This document shows, one piece after another, positions 41,390-49,709 of a stretch of 64,000 nucleotides of DNA. The DNA lies in contig NZ_JABFMV010000005.1 of the NCBI RefSeq assembly GCF_013359685.1, positions 186,001-250,000 of the forward strand, given 5' to 3'. Every line of letters starts with the position of its first letter. Position 1 is the stretch's first letter. This DNA comes from Leifsonia sp. C5G2. GTDB lineage: Bacteria > Actinomycetota > Actinomycetes > Actinomycetales > Microbacteriaceae. The translations under genes were made by a program, and so were the position numbers. The notes under the pieces were generated by a model, which saw nothing but the letters and a program-made list of their open reading frames with translations, did no database searches and was not told the DNA's origin.

Positions 41390-43018
41390 ATGAACAAGTA
41401 CGTCTCCAGGGGGCTGTGGTTCACCCTCTGCGTCGGCGGCCTGTGGCTCGCCGGGACGGCTGCGGCGAACGCGGCCGAGGCCCCGGCCGGCGACGGCATC
41501 GCCAGCGGCGACCAGGCGGTCGTCAGCGCCTCCGTCCCCGTCTCGCTCTCGGGCAACGGGATCTCGCTCGTCGGCGACTCGACGAGCTCCGGCTCCACCA
41601 CCGCCACCCCGGCCGCTCCCGCGCCGTCGGTGTCCATCTCGCCCGACTCGCTCGGCGGTGTGCTCACCGGCGATCAGGCAGCGGTCGACCTCAGCGCCCC
41701 GGTGACGGTCGCGGGCAACGCGATCAGCGTCGCGGGCGACGCATCCAGCGCCGACTCGTCGTCGTCCGCAGCGCCGGCCGCCGACTCCGGTGCGACGGCG
41801 ACCTCGGGCGGTGCCGACGGCACGGCCTCCGGCCTCCAGGCGCCCGTCTCGGTGGACGTACCGGTGACCGCGGGCGGCAACGCCGTCTCGGTGCTCGGTG
41901 ACGCGACGTCGTCCGACGCGTCCGCCGCCCCCGGTTCGGGCGGCAGCTCGACGGCGACATCGTCCGGTTCGGACGGCGGCCTGCTGTCCGGCGTCCAGGC
42001 GCCGATCGGCGCGGCGGTTCCCGTGACGGCCGGCGGCAACGCCGTGTCGGTGCTCGGGGATGCGTCCACGTCCGGTTCGGATGTGACCGCACCGGCCGCT
42101 GGTGACACGACGGCAACGTCCTCGGGCTCCGGCTCGAGCGGCGGTGTGCTCTCCGACGTCGCCGCGCCCGTCAGTGCGGCGGTTCCCGTGACGGCCGGCG
42201 GCAACGCCGTGTCGGTGATCGGGGACGCTTCCACGTCCGGTTCGGATGTCGCGGCCCCGGCCGCGGGGAGCACGACGGCGACCTCGGGCTCCGGCTCCGG
42301 CGGCGGCCTGGTCTCCGGCATCCAGGCGCCGGTCAACGCGGATGTCCCGGTGACCGCCGGCGGCAACGCCGTCTCGGTCCTCGGCGACGCAACCACCTCC
42401 GATTCGGCCGCGACGGCTCCCGCCGCGGGCGACACCACGGCGACCTCCGGCTCCGGCTCGGACGGCGGCCTGCTCTCCGGGGTCGCCGCGCCGATCGGTG
42501 CGGATGTCCCGGTGACCGCCGGCGGCAACGCCGTGTCGGTCGTCGGCGACGCCACCTCGGGCGGTTCCTCCACCTCGGCTCCGGCGACCGGCGGCTCGTC
42601 CGCGGGCGGCGGGACCGGCGGGACCGGAAGCACCGGCGGCGGCCTGCTCGACGGGATCGGCCTTCCGGTCGATGTCGGCGTCCCGGTGACGGTCGGCGGC
42701 AACGCGATCAGCGTTCTGGGTGACGCGACGACGACGGGGTCCACCACGACCCCGACGACGCCGACCACCCCGACGACGCCGACCACCCCGACGACGCCGG
42801 GTACGCCCGCCACGCCGTCCGACCCCGGCACCACCGCGGTCGCCGGGCTGGGTGCGGTCTCCATGGTGGCGGGTCTCGGCACGTCGACCGCCATGCTGGC
42901 GTCGACCGGCTCGAATGAGCTCGGGCTGGGTGCCCTCGGCGCCCTGCTGGCGCTCCTCGGAGTGATGCTGGCGTTCGTCGCGGCCGGCCGCGGACGACGC
43001 CACCACCACCTGCGCTAA
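41390..43018 (+). CDS. Chaplin-like repeat protein with LAxTG cell-wall sorting signal
   Basis: This 542-residue secreted protein has a signal peptide (about 1-28) and eight repeats (about 35-450) of the form Q-A-P-V-x5-V-P-V-T-x-G-G-N-A-V-S-V-L-G-D-A, separated by Ser/Thr/Ala/Gly linkers. The repeat core matches the Streptomyces chaplin domain (VPVNVCGNTVNVIG type) but lacks its cysteines. Thr/Pro repeats (TPT) follow, then LASTG (503-507), a hydrophobic helix and the basic tail GRGRRHHHLR. This is a class-E sortase signal as on the long chaplins. Chaplins are amyloid-like surface proteins of aerial hyphae. The role here is unknown, perhaps surface hydrophobicity or adhesion. Confidence 0.82.
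   Translation: MNKYVSRGLWFTLCVGGLWLAGTAAANAAEAPAGDGIASGDQAVVSASVPVSLSGNGISLVGDSTSSGSTTATPAAPAPSVSISPDSLGGVLTGDQAAVDLSAPVTVAGNAISVAGDASSADSSSSAAPAADSGATATSGGADGTASGLQAPVSVDVPVTAGGNAVSVLGDATSSDASAAPGSGGSSTATSSGSDGGLLSGVQAPIGAAVPVTAGGNAVSVLGDASTSGSDVTAPAAGDTTATSSGSGSSGGVLSDVAAPVSAAVPVTAGGNAVSVIGDASTSGSDVAAPAAGSTTATSGSGSGGGLVSGIQAPVNADVPVTAGGNAVSVLGDATTSDSAATAPAAGDTTATSGSGSDGGLLSGVAAPIGADVPVTAGGNAVSVVGDATSGGSSTSAPATGGSSAGGGTGGTGSTGGGLLDGIGLPVDVGVPVTVGGNAISVLGDATTTGSTTTPTTPTTPTTPTTPTTPGTPATPSDPGTTAVAGLGAVSMVAGLGTSTAMLASTGSNELGLGALGALLALLGVMLAFVAAGRGRRHHHLR
41492..42735 (+). repeat. Eight chaplin-like coding repeats
   Basis: About 50 codons per unit. Units 3-7 share the core VPVTAGGNAVSV and are also highly similar in DNA (the segment coding TAGGNAVSV recurs almost unchanged). 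Units 1, 2 and 8 are more diverged. This suggests recent internal duplication in the middle of the array. Confidence 0.85.
42747..42800 (+). repeat. Thr/Pro-coding tandem repeat
   Basis: Tandem 18-base units (CCCGACGACGCCGACCAC) encode the T-P-T-T-P linker between the last chaplin-like repeat and the sorting signal. This array is prone to length change. Confidence 0.8.
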
Positions 43019-43119
43019 GGATCGGTGCTGACTTCCCGGCACGTCGGCTCTCCCCAGCCGCCGACGTGCCGGGAACTCGCCATGTCTCGGCGCGGATGTG
43101 GGAGCAGTCGCCCCGGCTC

Positions 43120-43428
43120 TCAGAACCCGATCGGTCGCCCCGGCGTCAGCGGATCCCCGTTGCCGACGAAGGCGCGGCCCTCGTTGTATTCGGCCTCCCG
43201 GCGCTCCACCTCGGCGAGAAGCGCCTTGTTGAGCATCTCCGACCAGCTGCTGTCGCGTTCGTCGAAGGAGGTCTGCCGATAGGCGGCCCGCGCCCGGTTC
43301 CGCATCGCCTCGGTGAGGTAGAAGGTGACCGTCGTCCTCTTCTTCACCGGGCGCTGCGGTCGCGGTGGGCTCGAGACGTTCGCCGGGGCCGGCTGGCCGT
43401 CGGTCGGGTTCGGGACGGGTCCTTCCAT
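43120..43428 (-). CDS. Orphan ParB-like ribbon-helix-helix DNA-binding protein
   Basis: This 102-residue protein has a Pro-rich N-terminus (about 1-35), then a ribbon-helix-helix core (KKRTTVTFYLTEAMRNRARA and SWSEMLNKALLAEVERREAE) and a C-terminal NEGRAFVG...PGRPIGF tail. This resembles the small centromere-binding proteins that accompany ParA on actinobacterial plasmids and chromosomes. No parA is adjacent. I use the ATG at 43428 (AAAGG upstream), not the GTG at 43467. AT-rich palindromes lie in the 155 bases upstream. It could be an autoregulated DNA-binding protein or a remnant of a partition system. Confidence 0.75.
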   Translation of the reverse strand: MEGPVPNPTDGQPAPANVSSPPRPQRPVKKRTTVTFYLTEAMRNRARAAYRQTSFDERDSSWSEMLNKALLAEVERREAEYNEGRAFVGNGDPLTPGRPIGF

Positions 43429-43512
43429 GTCGCGCCTTTCGGGGTGTGAAATCTGGTGTTGGCACACATACTAAGCGTTCCACCCGCCGCAGGGCCATAA
43501 TCCACAGGTGCT

Positions 43513-43545
43513 AAGCATGCTTTAAATGCGTGAGTATGCATGCAT
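43513..43545. promoter_or_regulatory. AT-rich palindromes upstream of the ribbon-helix-helix gene
   Basis: AAGCATGCTT (43513-43522) and ATGCATGCAT (43536-43545) are perfect palindromes 13 bases apart. CTAAGC occurs at 43471 and 43511. They could be binding sites of the ribbon-helix-helix protein. The stretch is strikingly AT-rich for this genome. Confidence 0.45.
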
Positions 43546-43583
43546 TTTTAGCGGCGGCGACCGGCCACGACCGAGGCATCGGG

Positions 43584-44624
43584 TCAGCGGGAGAGCCGCT
43601 CCACGATCGAGCCGAAAAGCTCCGGCCTTCTAGCCGCCGTCGGGACGATCCGGGACCGGAACCGGGAGCGCGCAGCCACCACGAGGGCCGACGTCAGCAG
43701 CCGGAAGTCGCGGGTCGTCGTGCGCCATGCCCGCTCGTACTGCTCGGCGTCGCCGGCGCTCACCGCCGCGATCGCCGACCTGGCCTGTGCGAACCCCACG
43801 CGCATCCCCTCGCCCGTGAGGGCGTCCACATATCCGGAGGCATCGCCCGCGAGGAGCACCCGGCCCGACGAGCGTGACCGCGCACGCTGGAGCAGCGGAC
43901 CAGCCCCACGCGGATCGGTGACCGAAGCGACGCCGTCGAGGCGCGCGGAGAGCTCGGGGATGCCGGCGATCACCTCGTCCACATCGAGGGGCCGCCCGCC
44001 GAGCACGGCGACGCCGACGGTCCGCTCGTCGACCGGTGTCACGTACGCCTCGGCGCCCTGCGCCCAATGCACCTCGACCAGCGACGTCCACGGCTCGACC
44101 CCGAAGTGCTTGCGCAGACCGAAGCGGCGACGGGTACCCGGCTGGGAGCGACCGTCGAGCCTCAGCATCCGTCGCACCGGCGAGTGCAGCCCGTCTGCGG
44201 CGATCACCCAGGGGGTCCGGAGCGTCTCCCCGGAGCTGAGGGTGAGCTCGACGACGTCCGCGCTCTGCTGCAGGCCGGTGACCTTGGCATGGATGCGGTC
44301 GGCGCCCAGCTCGGCTGCCCGCTCCGCGAGCGCCTGGTGCAGCACGGTCCGCCGCACGCCGCGTCCCGGACGGTCCGCGAAGCGGTGCTCCACCCGGGAG
44401 CCTGCGTCGATGTAGGCGATGCCGTCCAGCCGGCGGCCGGGCGGGTCGACGCCGATGCGGTGGAGCGCCGCGAGCGCCCCGGGCATGAGCCCCTCGCCGC
44501 ACGCCTTGTCGATGGGCCCGACGCGCGGTTCGACGAGCACGACGTCCAGGCCGTCCACGCGCGCCTCGATCGCGCACGCCAGGCCGATGGGGCCGCCGCC
44601 CACCACGACGACCTGGGGGTTCAT
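43584..44624 (-). CDS. FAD-dependent oxidoreductase of the polyketide operon (SrsC/geranylgeranyl-reductase-like)
   Basis: This 346-residue protein has the N-terminal dinucleotide motif VVVVGGGPIGLACAIEA with Glu in LVEPRVGPIDK, ACGEGLMP as in geranylgeranyl reductases, and the second FAD motif LLAGDASGYVDALTGEG. In the Streptomyces srs operon, the flavoprotein (SrsC) hydroxylates the alkylresorcinol ring. The position after a type III polyketide synthase and an ICMT-like methyltransferase supports the same role. The ATG overlaps the methyltransferase stop by 4 bases. Confidence 0.85.
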   Translation of the reverse strand: MNPQVVVVGGGPIGLACAIEARVDGLDVVLVEPRVGPIDKACGEGLMPGALAALHRIGVDPPGRRLDGIAYIDAGSRVEHRFADRPGRGVRRTVLHQALAERAAELGADRIHAKVTGLQQSADVVELTLSSGETLRTPWVIAADGLHSPVRRMLRLDGRSQPGTRRRFGLRKHFGVEPWTSLVEVHWAQGAEAYVTPVDERTVGVAVLGGRPLDVDEVIAGIPELSARLDGVASVTDPRGAGPLLQRARSRSSGRVLLAGDASGYVDALTGEGMRVGFAQARSAIAAVSAGDAEQYERAWRTTTRDFRLLTSALVVAARSRFRSRIVPTAARRPELFGSIVERLSR

Positions 44625-45148
44625 GCGCGGGCGTCGGTGGGGAGCACGGTCGCGAGGGCGCGGTTCTCGCACCGGATGCGCACGGCCAGCAGCCACGCGT
44701 TCAGCACGGTGAAGGCCAGGGCGGTGATCCACCCGGTGTACACGAGAGGGAGGGCGAAGCCCTCGACGACGACGGCGACGTAGTTGGGGTGCTTGAACCA
44801 GCGGTAGGGGCCCGCGGCGACGAGCGGCAGGTCGCGCACGATGATGACCCGGGTGTTCCAGCGCGGGCCGAGCGTCGCGATGCACCACCACCGCAGCGCC
44901 TGGCTGGCGAGGACCAGCGCGAGCATCGGCCAGCCCAGCCACGGCAGGAACGGGCGGTCCAGGAGCCACACTTCGGCGAGGCAGGCGAGCAGCAGCCCGG
45001 TGTGAAGGGCCACCATCGGGGGGAAGTGCCCACGGCCGAACTCGACCCCGCCGCGCGCGAACGACCACTTGGCGTTCCGGGTGGAGACGATCAGCTCGGC
45101 GATGCGCTCGACGCCTGTGGCGAGCACGAGCAGCGTGTACCAGATCAC
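44621..45148 (-). CDS. Isoprenylcysteine-carboxyl-methyltransferase-like membrane methyltransferase (SrsB-like)
   Basis: This 175-residue protein has about five membrane helices and a conserved C-terminal core (WNTRVIIVRDLPLVAAGPYR, then FKHPNYVAVVVEGFALPL). The HPNY and the later EN pair are the SAM-binding hallmarks of the ICMT/phospholipid methyltransferase family. In the srs operon the homologue O-methylates the alkylresorcinol. It lies between the polyketide synthase and the flavoprotein genes and is coupled to the latter by overlap. Confidence 0.88.
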   Translation of the reverse strand: MIWYTLLVLATGVERIAELIVSTRNAKWSFARGGVEFGRGHFPPMVALHTGLLLACLAEVWLLDRPFLPWLGWPMLALVLASQALRWWCIATLGPRWNTRVIIVRDLPLVAAGPYRWFKHPNYVAVVVEGFALPLVYTGWITALAFTVLNAWLLAVRIRCENRALATVLPTDARA

Positions 45149-45173
45149 GCGTCGGCCCCGTTCACGAAACTGC

Positions 45174-46346
45174 TCACAGGGTCGGCTCGATCATCGCGGC
45201 CGCCGGCAGGGTGGCAGGAAGCGACGCCGGGACGGCCTGAGTCGCCGTCGCGGGTGCGGCGGCCCGCTCGGCGCTCCGGGATCCTTCCGCCCAGCGCAGC
45301 AGCACCAGTTCGCTGGTCACACCCGGCCCGAGCGCGAACAGGAGGCCGATCGTGTCGGGCGGGTACCCGTCCAGTTGCTCGGCGAGCACGTGCAGCACCG
45401 CGGCGGACGAGAGGTTGCCGACGTTCGCCAGCGACCGCCAGCTCGCGTCCAGCGCCCCCTCCGGCAGGTCGAGCGCCTGCGAGAACGCCTCCAGCACCTT
45501 CGGGCCGCCGGGATGCGCGGCCCACGCCCCTACGTCGTCGACATCGAGCCCGTGGGCGGCGAGGATGCCGCAGGCGTCGTCGGCGAAGTTCCGGTCGATC
45601 ACGTCGGGCACGCCGGCGCTCAGCACGATGCGGAAGCCGGTGCCGCCGATGTCCCAGCCGATCACGTCCGCTGTGTCCGGGTAGATGTGGCTGCGGGTGT
45701 CCACCACCTCGGGTCCGGGGAGCCCGAGGGCCTCGGCCCGGGCGTCGCCCACCATGACCACGGCGGCCGCGCCGTCGCCGAAGAGGCCGCTCGCGACGAT
45801 GTTCGCCATCGAGTCGTCCCTGGCCTGCACGGTCAGCGAGCACAGCTCCACGGAGAGCAGTACGGCCACCTCGTCCGGGTGCCCGGCGAGGTAGTCGTTG
45901 ACGCGCGCGATGCCGGCCGCGCCCGCGACGCAGCCGAGCCCGAAGCTCGGCAGTCGCTTGACGTCGGGACGCAGTCCCAGCCGGGAGACCAGCTGCGCGT
46001 CGATGGACGGGGTGGCGATGCCGGTGACCGAGGTGAACAGCAGGAAGTCGACGTCGGCGGGCTGGAGGCCCGCGGAGGCGAGGGCGGCTGTCACGGCGCG
46101 CTCGGCGAGCGATGTGCCCTCGGCGATGAAGTAGTCGTTCGACTCCTGGAACGACGCGAGCGAGCTGTACTGCTCCAGCGGCATCACCAGGCTGCGGGTC
46201 TGCACCCCGGAGGACGCATGGATGCGGCGCATCACCTGCTGGCGCGCAGGGTCGGAGGTGATCATCGCGAGCAGTGCAGCGGTGATCTCCCCTTGGCTGT
46301 AGCTCCGGGCGGGGAGCACCGGCGCCACCGACACGATTCGGCTCAC
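45174..46346 (-). CDS. Type III polyketide synthase (alkylresorcinol-synthase-like)
   Basis: This 390-residue thiolase-fold enzyme has the full type III PKS triad: Cys139 in FGLGCVAGAAG, His278 in WAAHPGGPKVLEAF and Asn311 in NVGNLSSAAV. GFGP-loop-like LLFALGPGVTSELVLLRW is near the C-terminus, followed by a 45-residue Ala-rich tail. These enzymes condense a fatty acyl starter with malonyl-CoA units. The operon with an ICMT-like methyltransferase and a flavoprotein matches srsABC, so the product is probably a methylated phenolic lipid (inference). The GTG is 6 bases after TACGTT. Confidence 0.93.
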   Translation of the reverse strand: MSRIVSVAPVLPARSYSQGEITAALLAMITSDPARQQVMRRIHASSGVQTRSLVMPLEQYSSLASFQESNDYFIAEGTSLAERAVTAALASAGLQPADVDFLLFTSVTGIATPSIDAQLVSRLGLRPDVKRLPSFGLGCVAGAAGIARVNDYLAGHPDEVAVLLSVELCSLTVQARDDSMANIVASGLFGDGAAAVVMVGDARAEALGLPGPEVVDTRSHIYPDTADVIGWDIGGTGFRIVLSAGVPDVIDRNFADDACGILAAHGLDVDDVGAWAAHPGGPKVLEAFSQALDLPEGALDASWRSLANVGNLSSAAVLHVLAEQLDGYPPDTIGLLFALGPGVTSELVLLRWAEGSRSAERAAAPATATQAVPASLPATLPAAAMIEPTL

Positions 46347-46352
46347 ATGCGA

Positions 46353-46358
46353 AACGTA
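46353..46358 (-). promoter_or_regulatory. Predicted leaderless -10 box of the polyketide operon
   Basis: TACGTT on the minus strand, 6 bases before the GTG at 46346. Confidence 0.45.
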
Positions 46359-46423
46359 CCACCAGCCTTCTCCGCCGCTGCCAGCGGTCGGCGGATACCC
46401 AGCGAGGGTGCCCGGGAACGGCG

Positions 46424-46467
46424 AAGGGAGGAGTTCGGCGACCGTTCCGGCCGCGAACTCCTCCCTT
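46424..46467. terminator. Hairpin terminator between mtlD and the polyketide operon
   Basis: A perfect 14-bp stem (AAGGGAGGAGTTCG at 46424-46437 with 46454-46467) around a 16-base loop, directly after the mtlD stop. It separates the mannitol operon from the polyketide operon on the same strand. Confidence 0.8.
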
Positions 46468-46477
46468 TCGACGCTGT

Positions 46478-47647
46478 CTAGGCGGACGCCCCGCGCTCCC
46501 GCTGCGCCTCGGCCACGACCCGGGTCAGGGGCTCGTGCAACGCCTCGCCGGCCGCCACTCCCATGACCTCCTCGACGATCGCGGACGCGTCCGCCTCGTC
46601 GAGCAGCCGCAGCAGCTCGACACTCTGCGTGTCCTCCGGCACGTCGAACCGCAACGCGGCGCCGACGGCTGCGATCAGCGCCTCCGGGATGCCGCCCACG
46701 TACTCCGCGTAGTCCGACGCCGGGCCGATGAAGCGGTCGTTGCGCCCGAGCTTGCGGAGGGGCTCGCGGCCGACCCTTGTAACTTCGTCAACCAGGTAGG
46801 GGTTCGCGAACCGGCCGAGGATCTTCGCGCGGTAGGCGGCGAGCTCCTCCTCCGGCAGGCCGTGCTTGGCGCTCAGCGCGGCGGACGTCTCCCGCAGCGC
46901 GGCCTCGGCGGCCTCGCGCACCTCCGGGATGCCGATCGCCTCGCTGATCGTCGTCGCGCCGCGCAGGAAGCCGGTGTAGGCGACGGTCGCGTGGCCGGTG
47001 TTCACCGTGAAGAGCTTCCGCTCGATGTACGGGCCGAGCGAGTCGACGAAGTGGGCACCGGGGATATCCGGCACGTTCCCGCCGAACGGCGACCGGTCGA
47101 CGACCCACTCGTAGAAGGTCTCGACGGTCACGTCGATGCCGGCGTCCGGGGCCTGCGCGGGCACGATCCGGTCGACGGCCGTGTTGGCGAAGACCGCCTT
47201 CGCGGCCAGCGCCTCCCGGGTCTCGTCGTCGGGGAGCCCGTCCATCAGCTCCGCCGCCAGCAGGTCGGAGGCGCCGATCGCGTTCTCGCAGGCCATGACC
47301 GCGAGCCGCGGAGCGTCGTCCGGCCGGGCGGCGAGACCGCGCGCGATGACCGGGGCGACGAACCGCAGGATGCGCGGGCCGACGGCCGTGGTCACCACGT
47401 CGGCCGACGCGATCTCCGCGACCAGCGCCTCCTCCTCCGTCGCGCTGTTGATCGCGCGGAACCCGGTGACGGTCTTCGTCTCCGACTCCTCGCCGACCAG
47501 GTGCACTTGGTACGAGTCGGCGGCGGCCAGCGCGTCGATCAGCTCGGCGTTGACGTCCGCGAACACGACCTCGTAGCCGGCTTCGTGGAGCAGGAGCCCC
47601 ACGAAGCCGCGCCCGATGTTGCCTGCACCGAAGTGGACGGCCTTCAC
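46478..47647 (-). CDS. mtlD: Mannitol-1-phosphate 5-dehydrogenase
   Basis: This 389-residue protein has the N-terminal [15 protein letters not shown]-binding motif, [27 protein letters not shown] and the catalytic-region Lys in [16 protein letters not shown]. It oxidises mannitol-1-phosphate to fructose-6-phosphate with NAD. The GTG start overlaps the EIIA stop by 4 bases. It is the last gene of the mannitol PTS operon and is followed by a strong terminator. Confidence 0.96.
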   Translation of the reverse strand: MKAVHFGAGNIGRGFVGLLLHEAGYEVVFADVNAELIDALAAADSYQVHLVGEESETKTVTGFRAINSATEEEALVAEIASADVVTTAVGPRILRFVAPVIARGLAARPDDAPRLAVMACENAIGASDLLAAELMDGLPDDETREALAAKAVFANTAVDRIVPAQAPDAGIDVTVETFYEWVVDRSPFGGNVPDIPGAHFVDSLGPYIERKLFTVNTGHATVAYTGFLRGATTISEAIGIPEVREAAEAALRETSAALSAKHGLPEEELAAYRAKILGRFANPYLVDEVTRVGREPLRKLGRNDRFIGPASDYAEYVGGIPEALIAAVGAALRFDVPEDTQSVELLRLLDEADASAIVEEVMGVAAGEALHEPLTRVVAEAQRERGASA

Positions 47648-48084
47648 TCGTTCACATCTCCTAGCAGCGCATACAGCGCGTCGGCGTCCGGCGCGTCGAG
47701 CAGCTTCTGCACGTCGTCCTCCTCCGAGAAGAGGATGGCGATCTTGGACAGGATCTCGAGATGCTCGTTGTTCTGCCCGGCGATGCCGACGACGAACCGC
47801 ACCTCCTCGCCGCCCCAGTCGAGCGGCGAGGAGTAGCGGATGAAGGAGAGCGCCGACCGCTTGATCTCGTCCTTGGACTCGTTGGTGCCGTGCGGGATGG
47901 CGAGGCCGTTCCCCATGAAGGTGGAGACGGTGTTCTCGCGCTCCTGCATCGAGTCGACGTAGCCCGGCTCGACGGCGCCCGCTGCGACGAGCAGCGCACC
48001 CGCCTCCCGGATCGCGTCCTCCCGTGTGGCCGCGGAGCCCGCGGCCACGACGTTCGCCCGGTCGAGAATCGTGGTGTCGGTCAT
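47644..48084 (-). CDS. mtlF: Mannitol PTS EIIA component
   Basis: This 146-residue protein is a PTS EIIA type 2 (mannitol/fructose) domain. The phosphorylated His is in [13 protein letters not shown]. It receives phosphate from HPr and passes it to the EIIB domain of MtlA. Its ATG overlaps the mtlA stop by 4 bases, and its stop overlaps mtlD. Confidence 0.95.
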   Translation of the reverse strand: MTDTTILDRANVVAAGSAATREDAIREAGALLVAAGAVEPGYVDSMQERENTVSTFMGNGLAIPHGTNESKDEIKRSALSFIRYSSPLDWGGEEVRFVVGIAGQNNEHLEILSKIAILFSEEDDVQKLLDAPDADALYALLGDVNE

Positions 48085-49709
48085 TTGGCTGCGTCCTCCG
48101 TTGCCTTCTGCTGGTTGGCGACGAGGTCGACGACCTCGTCGTACTTGGGGCTGTTCATGAAGTTGTCGACGGACACATGGAGCGAGTTCGGCGACTGGCC
48201 CTTCGCGCGGTCGGTCAGCTCGCGCTGCGTGATGACCAGGTCGGCCGTTCCGTCGAGGTTGCTGATCGCCTGGTTGGTGACCGTGACCCCTTCGACGCCC
48301 GCCTTCTTGATCTTGTTGCGCAGCACGGACGCGCCCATCGCGCTCGAACCCATCCCAGCGTCGCACGCGAAGACGATGTTCTGAACCAGGCGGTTGGTCG
48401 CGTCGCCCTGGGCGTCGCCGGTGTCGTGCTCGCCCTCCTGCACCAGGCCCTCGAGGACGGAGGACGACTTGCCCTTGTTCGCCTCGGTCGCGGCGACCGC
48501 GGCCGACAGGTCGCCGGCGTTGCCCGCTGCGAGGTCGCGCTTGCGGCTGGCCCGCAGGATGATCGACGCCACGATGAACGAGACGGCGGCGGCCAGCACG
48601 ACGGAGAGCGTCACCCCGACGAAGCTGTCGGCCGGGGTCTGCAGCAGCACCGCGATGATCGAGCCGGGGGAGGCCGGTGCGCGCAGGCCGGAGTTGAAGG
48701 TGACGTTGGTGGCGATGCCGGTCATACCGCCGAGGATCGCGGCGATGATGATGGTCGGCTTCATCAGCACGTACGGGAAGTAGATCTCGTGGATGCCGCC
48801 GACGAACTGGATCAGGGCGGCACCGGGCGCGCTCGCGCGGGCGATGCCGAGACCGAAGATCGAGTAGGCGATCAGGATGCCGAAGCCGGGCCCGGGGTTG
48901 GCCTCCAGCAGGAACAGGATCGACTTGCCGGTCTGCTGCGCCTGCTCGACGCCGAGCGGGGTGAGCACGCCGTGGTTGATGGCGTTGTTGAGGAACAGCA
49001 CCTTGCCGGGCTCGATCAGGATGCTGGCGAACGGCAGAAGGTGCATGGACACCAGCCAGTTCACCGCGTTGCCGAGCACCGAGCTCAGCCACTCGACGAG
49101 CGGTGCGATGCCGAAGAAGGCGCCGATCGAGAGCAGCATGCCGACGATGCCGGCCGAGAAGTTGTTGACCAGCATCTCGAAGCCGGCCTTGATCTTGCCG
49201 TCCCAGAGCTGGTCGACCTTCTTCATGATCCAGGCGCTCAGCGGGCCGAGGATCATGGCGCCGATGAACATCGGGATGGTGGAGCCGACGATGACGCCCA
49301 TGGTGGCGATGCTGCCGACCACGCCGCCGCGGACGCCGTAGACCATGCGGCCGCCGGTGTTCGCGATGAGAAGCGGGAGCAGGTAGGTGATCATCGGGCC
49401 GACGAGGCCGACGTACTGCGAGAAGGTGTGGCCGCTGGGGTCCTGCGCGAGCACGGTCGCCGCGCCCTGCCAGCCGATCTTGGCCTGGTCGCCGAAGCCG
49501 CCGAGGATCGGGCTGATGGCCCATCCCGTGTTCTGAAGCCAGCCGGTGGCGATGAACAGGGCGGTGATGAACCCCCACGCGATGAAGGCGGGGATGTTCG
49601 GCATCACCATGTTGGAGAGGAAGGTGCCGAAGCGCTGCACGTGGACGCGCGCGCTGCTCGGCTTCTTCGGGGTGGACGCGTTCGGCGTCGTCGCTGTCGC
49701 CGTCGTCAT
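48081..49709 (-). CDS. mtlA: Mannitol PTS EIICB component
   Basis: This 542-residue protein has an EIIC membrane domain (about 20-370) with [40 protein letters not shown] and [16 protein letters not shown] Gly/Ala linker follows, then an EIIB domain (about 440-530) whose phosphocysteine is in [15 protein letters not shown]. It imports and phosphorylates mannitol. Its ATG overlaps the ptsI stop by 4 bases. Confidence 0.95.
   Translation of the reverse strand: MTTATATTPNASTPKKPSSARVHVQRFGTFLSNMVMPNIPAFIAWGFITALFIATGWLQNTGWAISPILGGFGDQAKIGWQGAATVLAQDPSGHTFSQYVGLVGPMITYLLPLLIANTGGRMVYGVRGGVVGSIATMGVIVGSTIPMFIGAMILGPLSAWIMKKVDQLWDGKIKAGFEMLVNNFSAGIVGMLLSIGAFFGIAPLVEWLSSVLGNAVNWLVSMHLLPFASILIEPGKVLFLNNAINHGVLTPLGVEQAQQTGKSILFLLEANPGPGFGILIAYSIFGLGIARASAPGAALIQFVGGIHEIYFPYVLMKPTIIIAAILGGMTGIATNVTFNSGLRAPASPGSIIAVLLQTPADSFVGVTLSVVLAAAVSFIVASIILRASRKRDLAAGNAGDLSAAVAATEANKGKSSSVLEGLVQEGEHDTGDAQGDATNRLVQNIVFACDAGMGSSAMGASVLRNKIKKAGVEGVTVTNQAISNLDGTADLVITQRELTDRAKGQSPNSLHVSVDNFMNSPKYDEVVDLVANQQKATEDAAK

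Noticed and set aside
42747-42800. Possible CRISPR-like or minisatellite array
   Set aside because: The units are 18 bases without spacers and encode a Thr/Pro linker in frame, so this is a coding repeat.
40352-43498. Very long open frame on the minus strand opposite the two surface-protein genes
   Set aside because: It is an Arg/Gly/Asp-rich shadow of high-GC coding repeats on the plus strand. It has no recognisable domain, while the plus-strand frames have signal peptides and a sorting signal.
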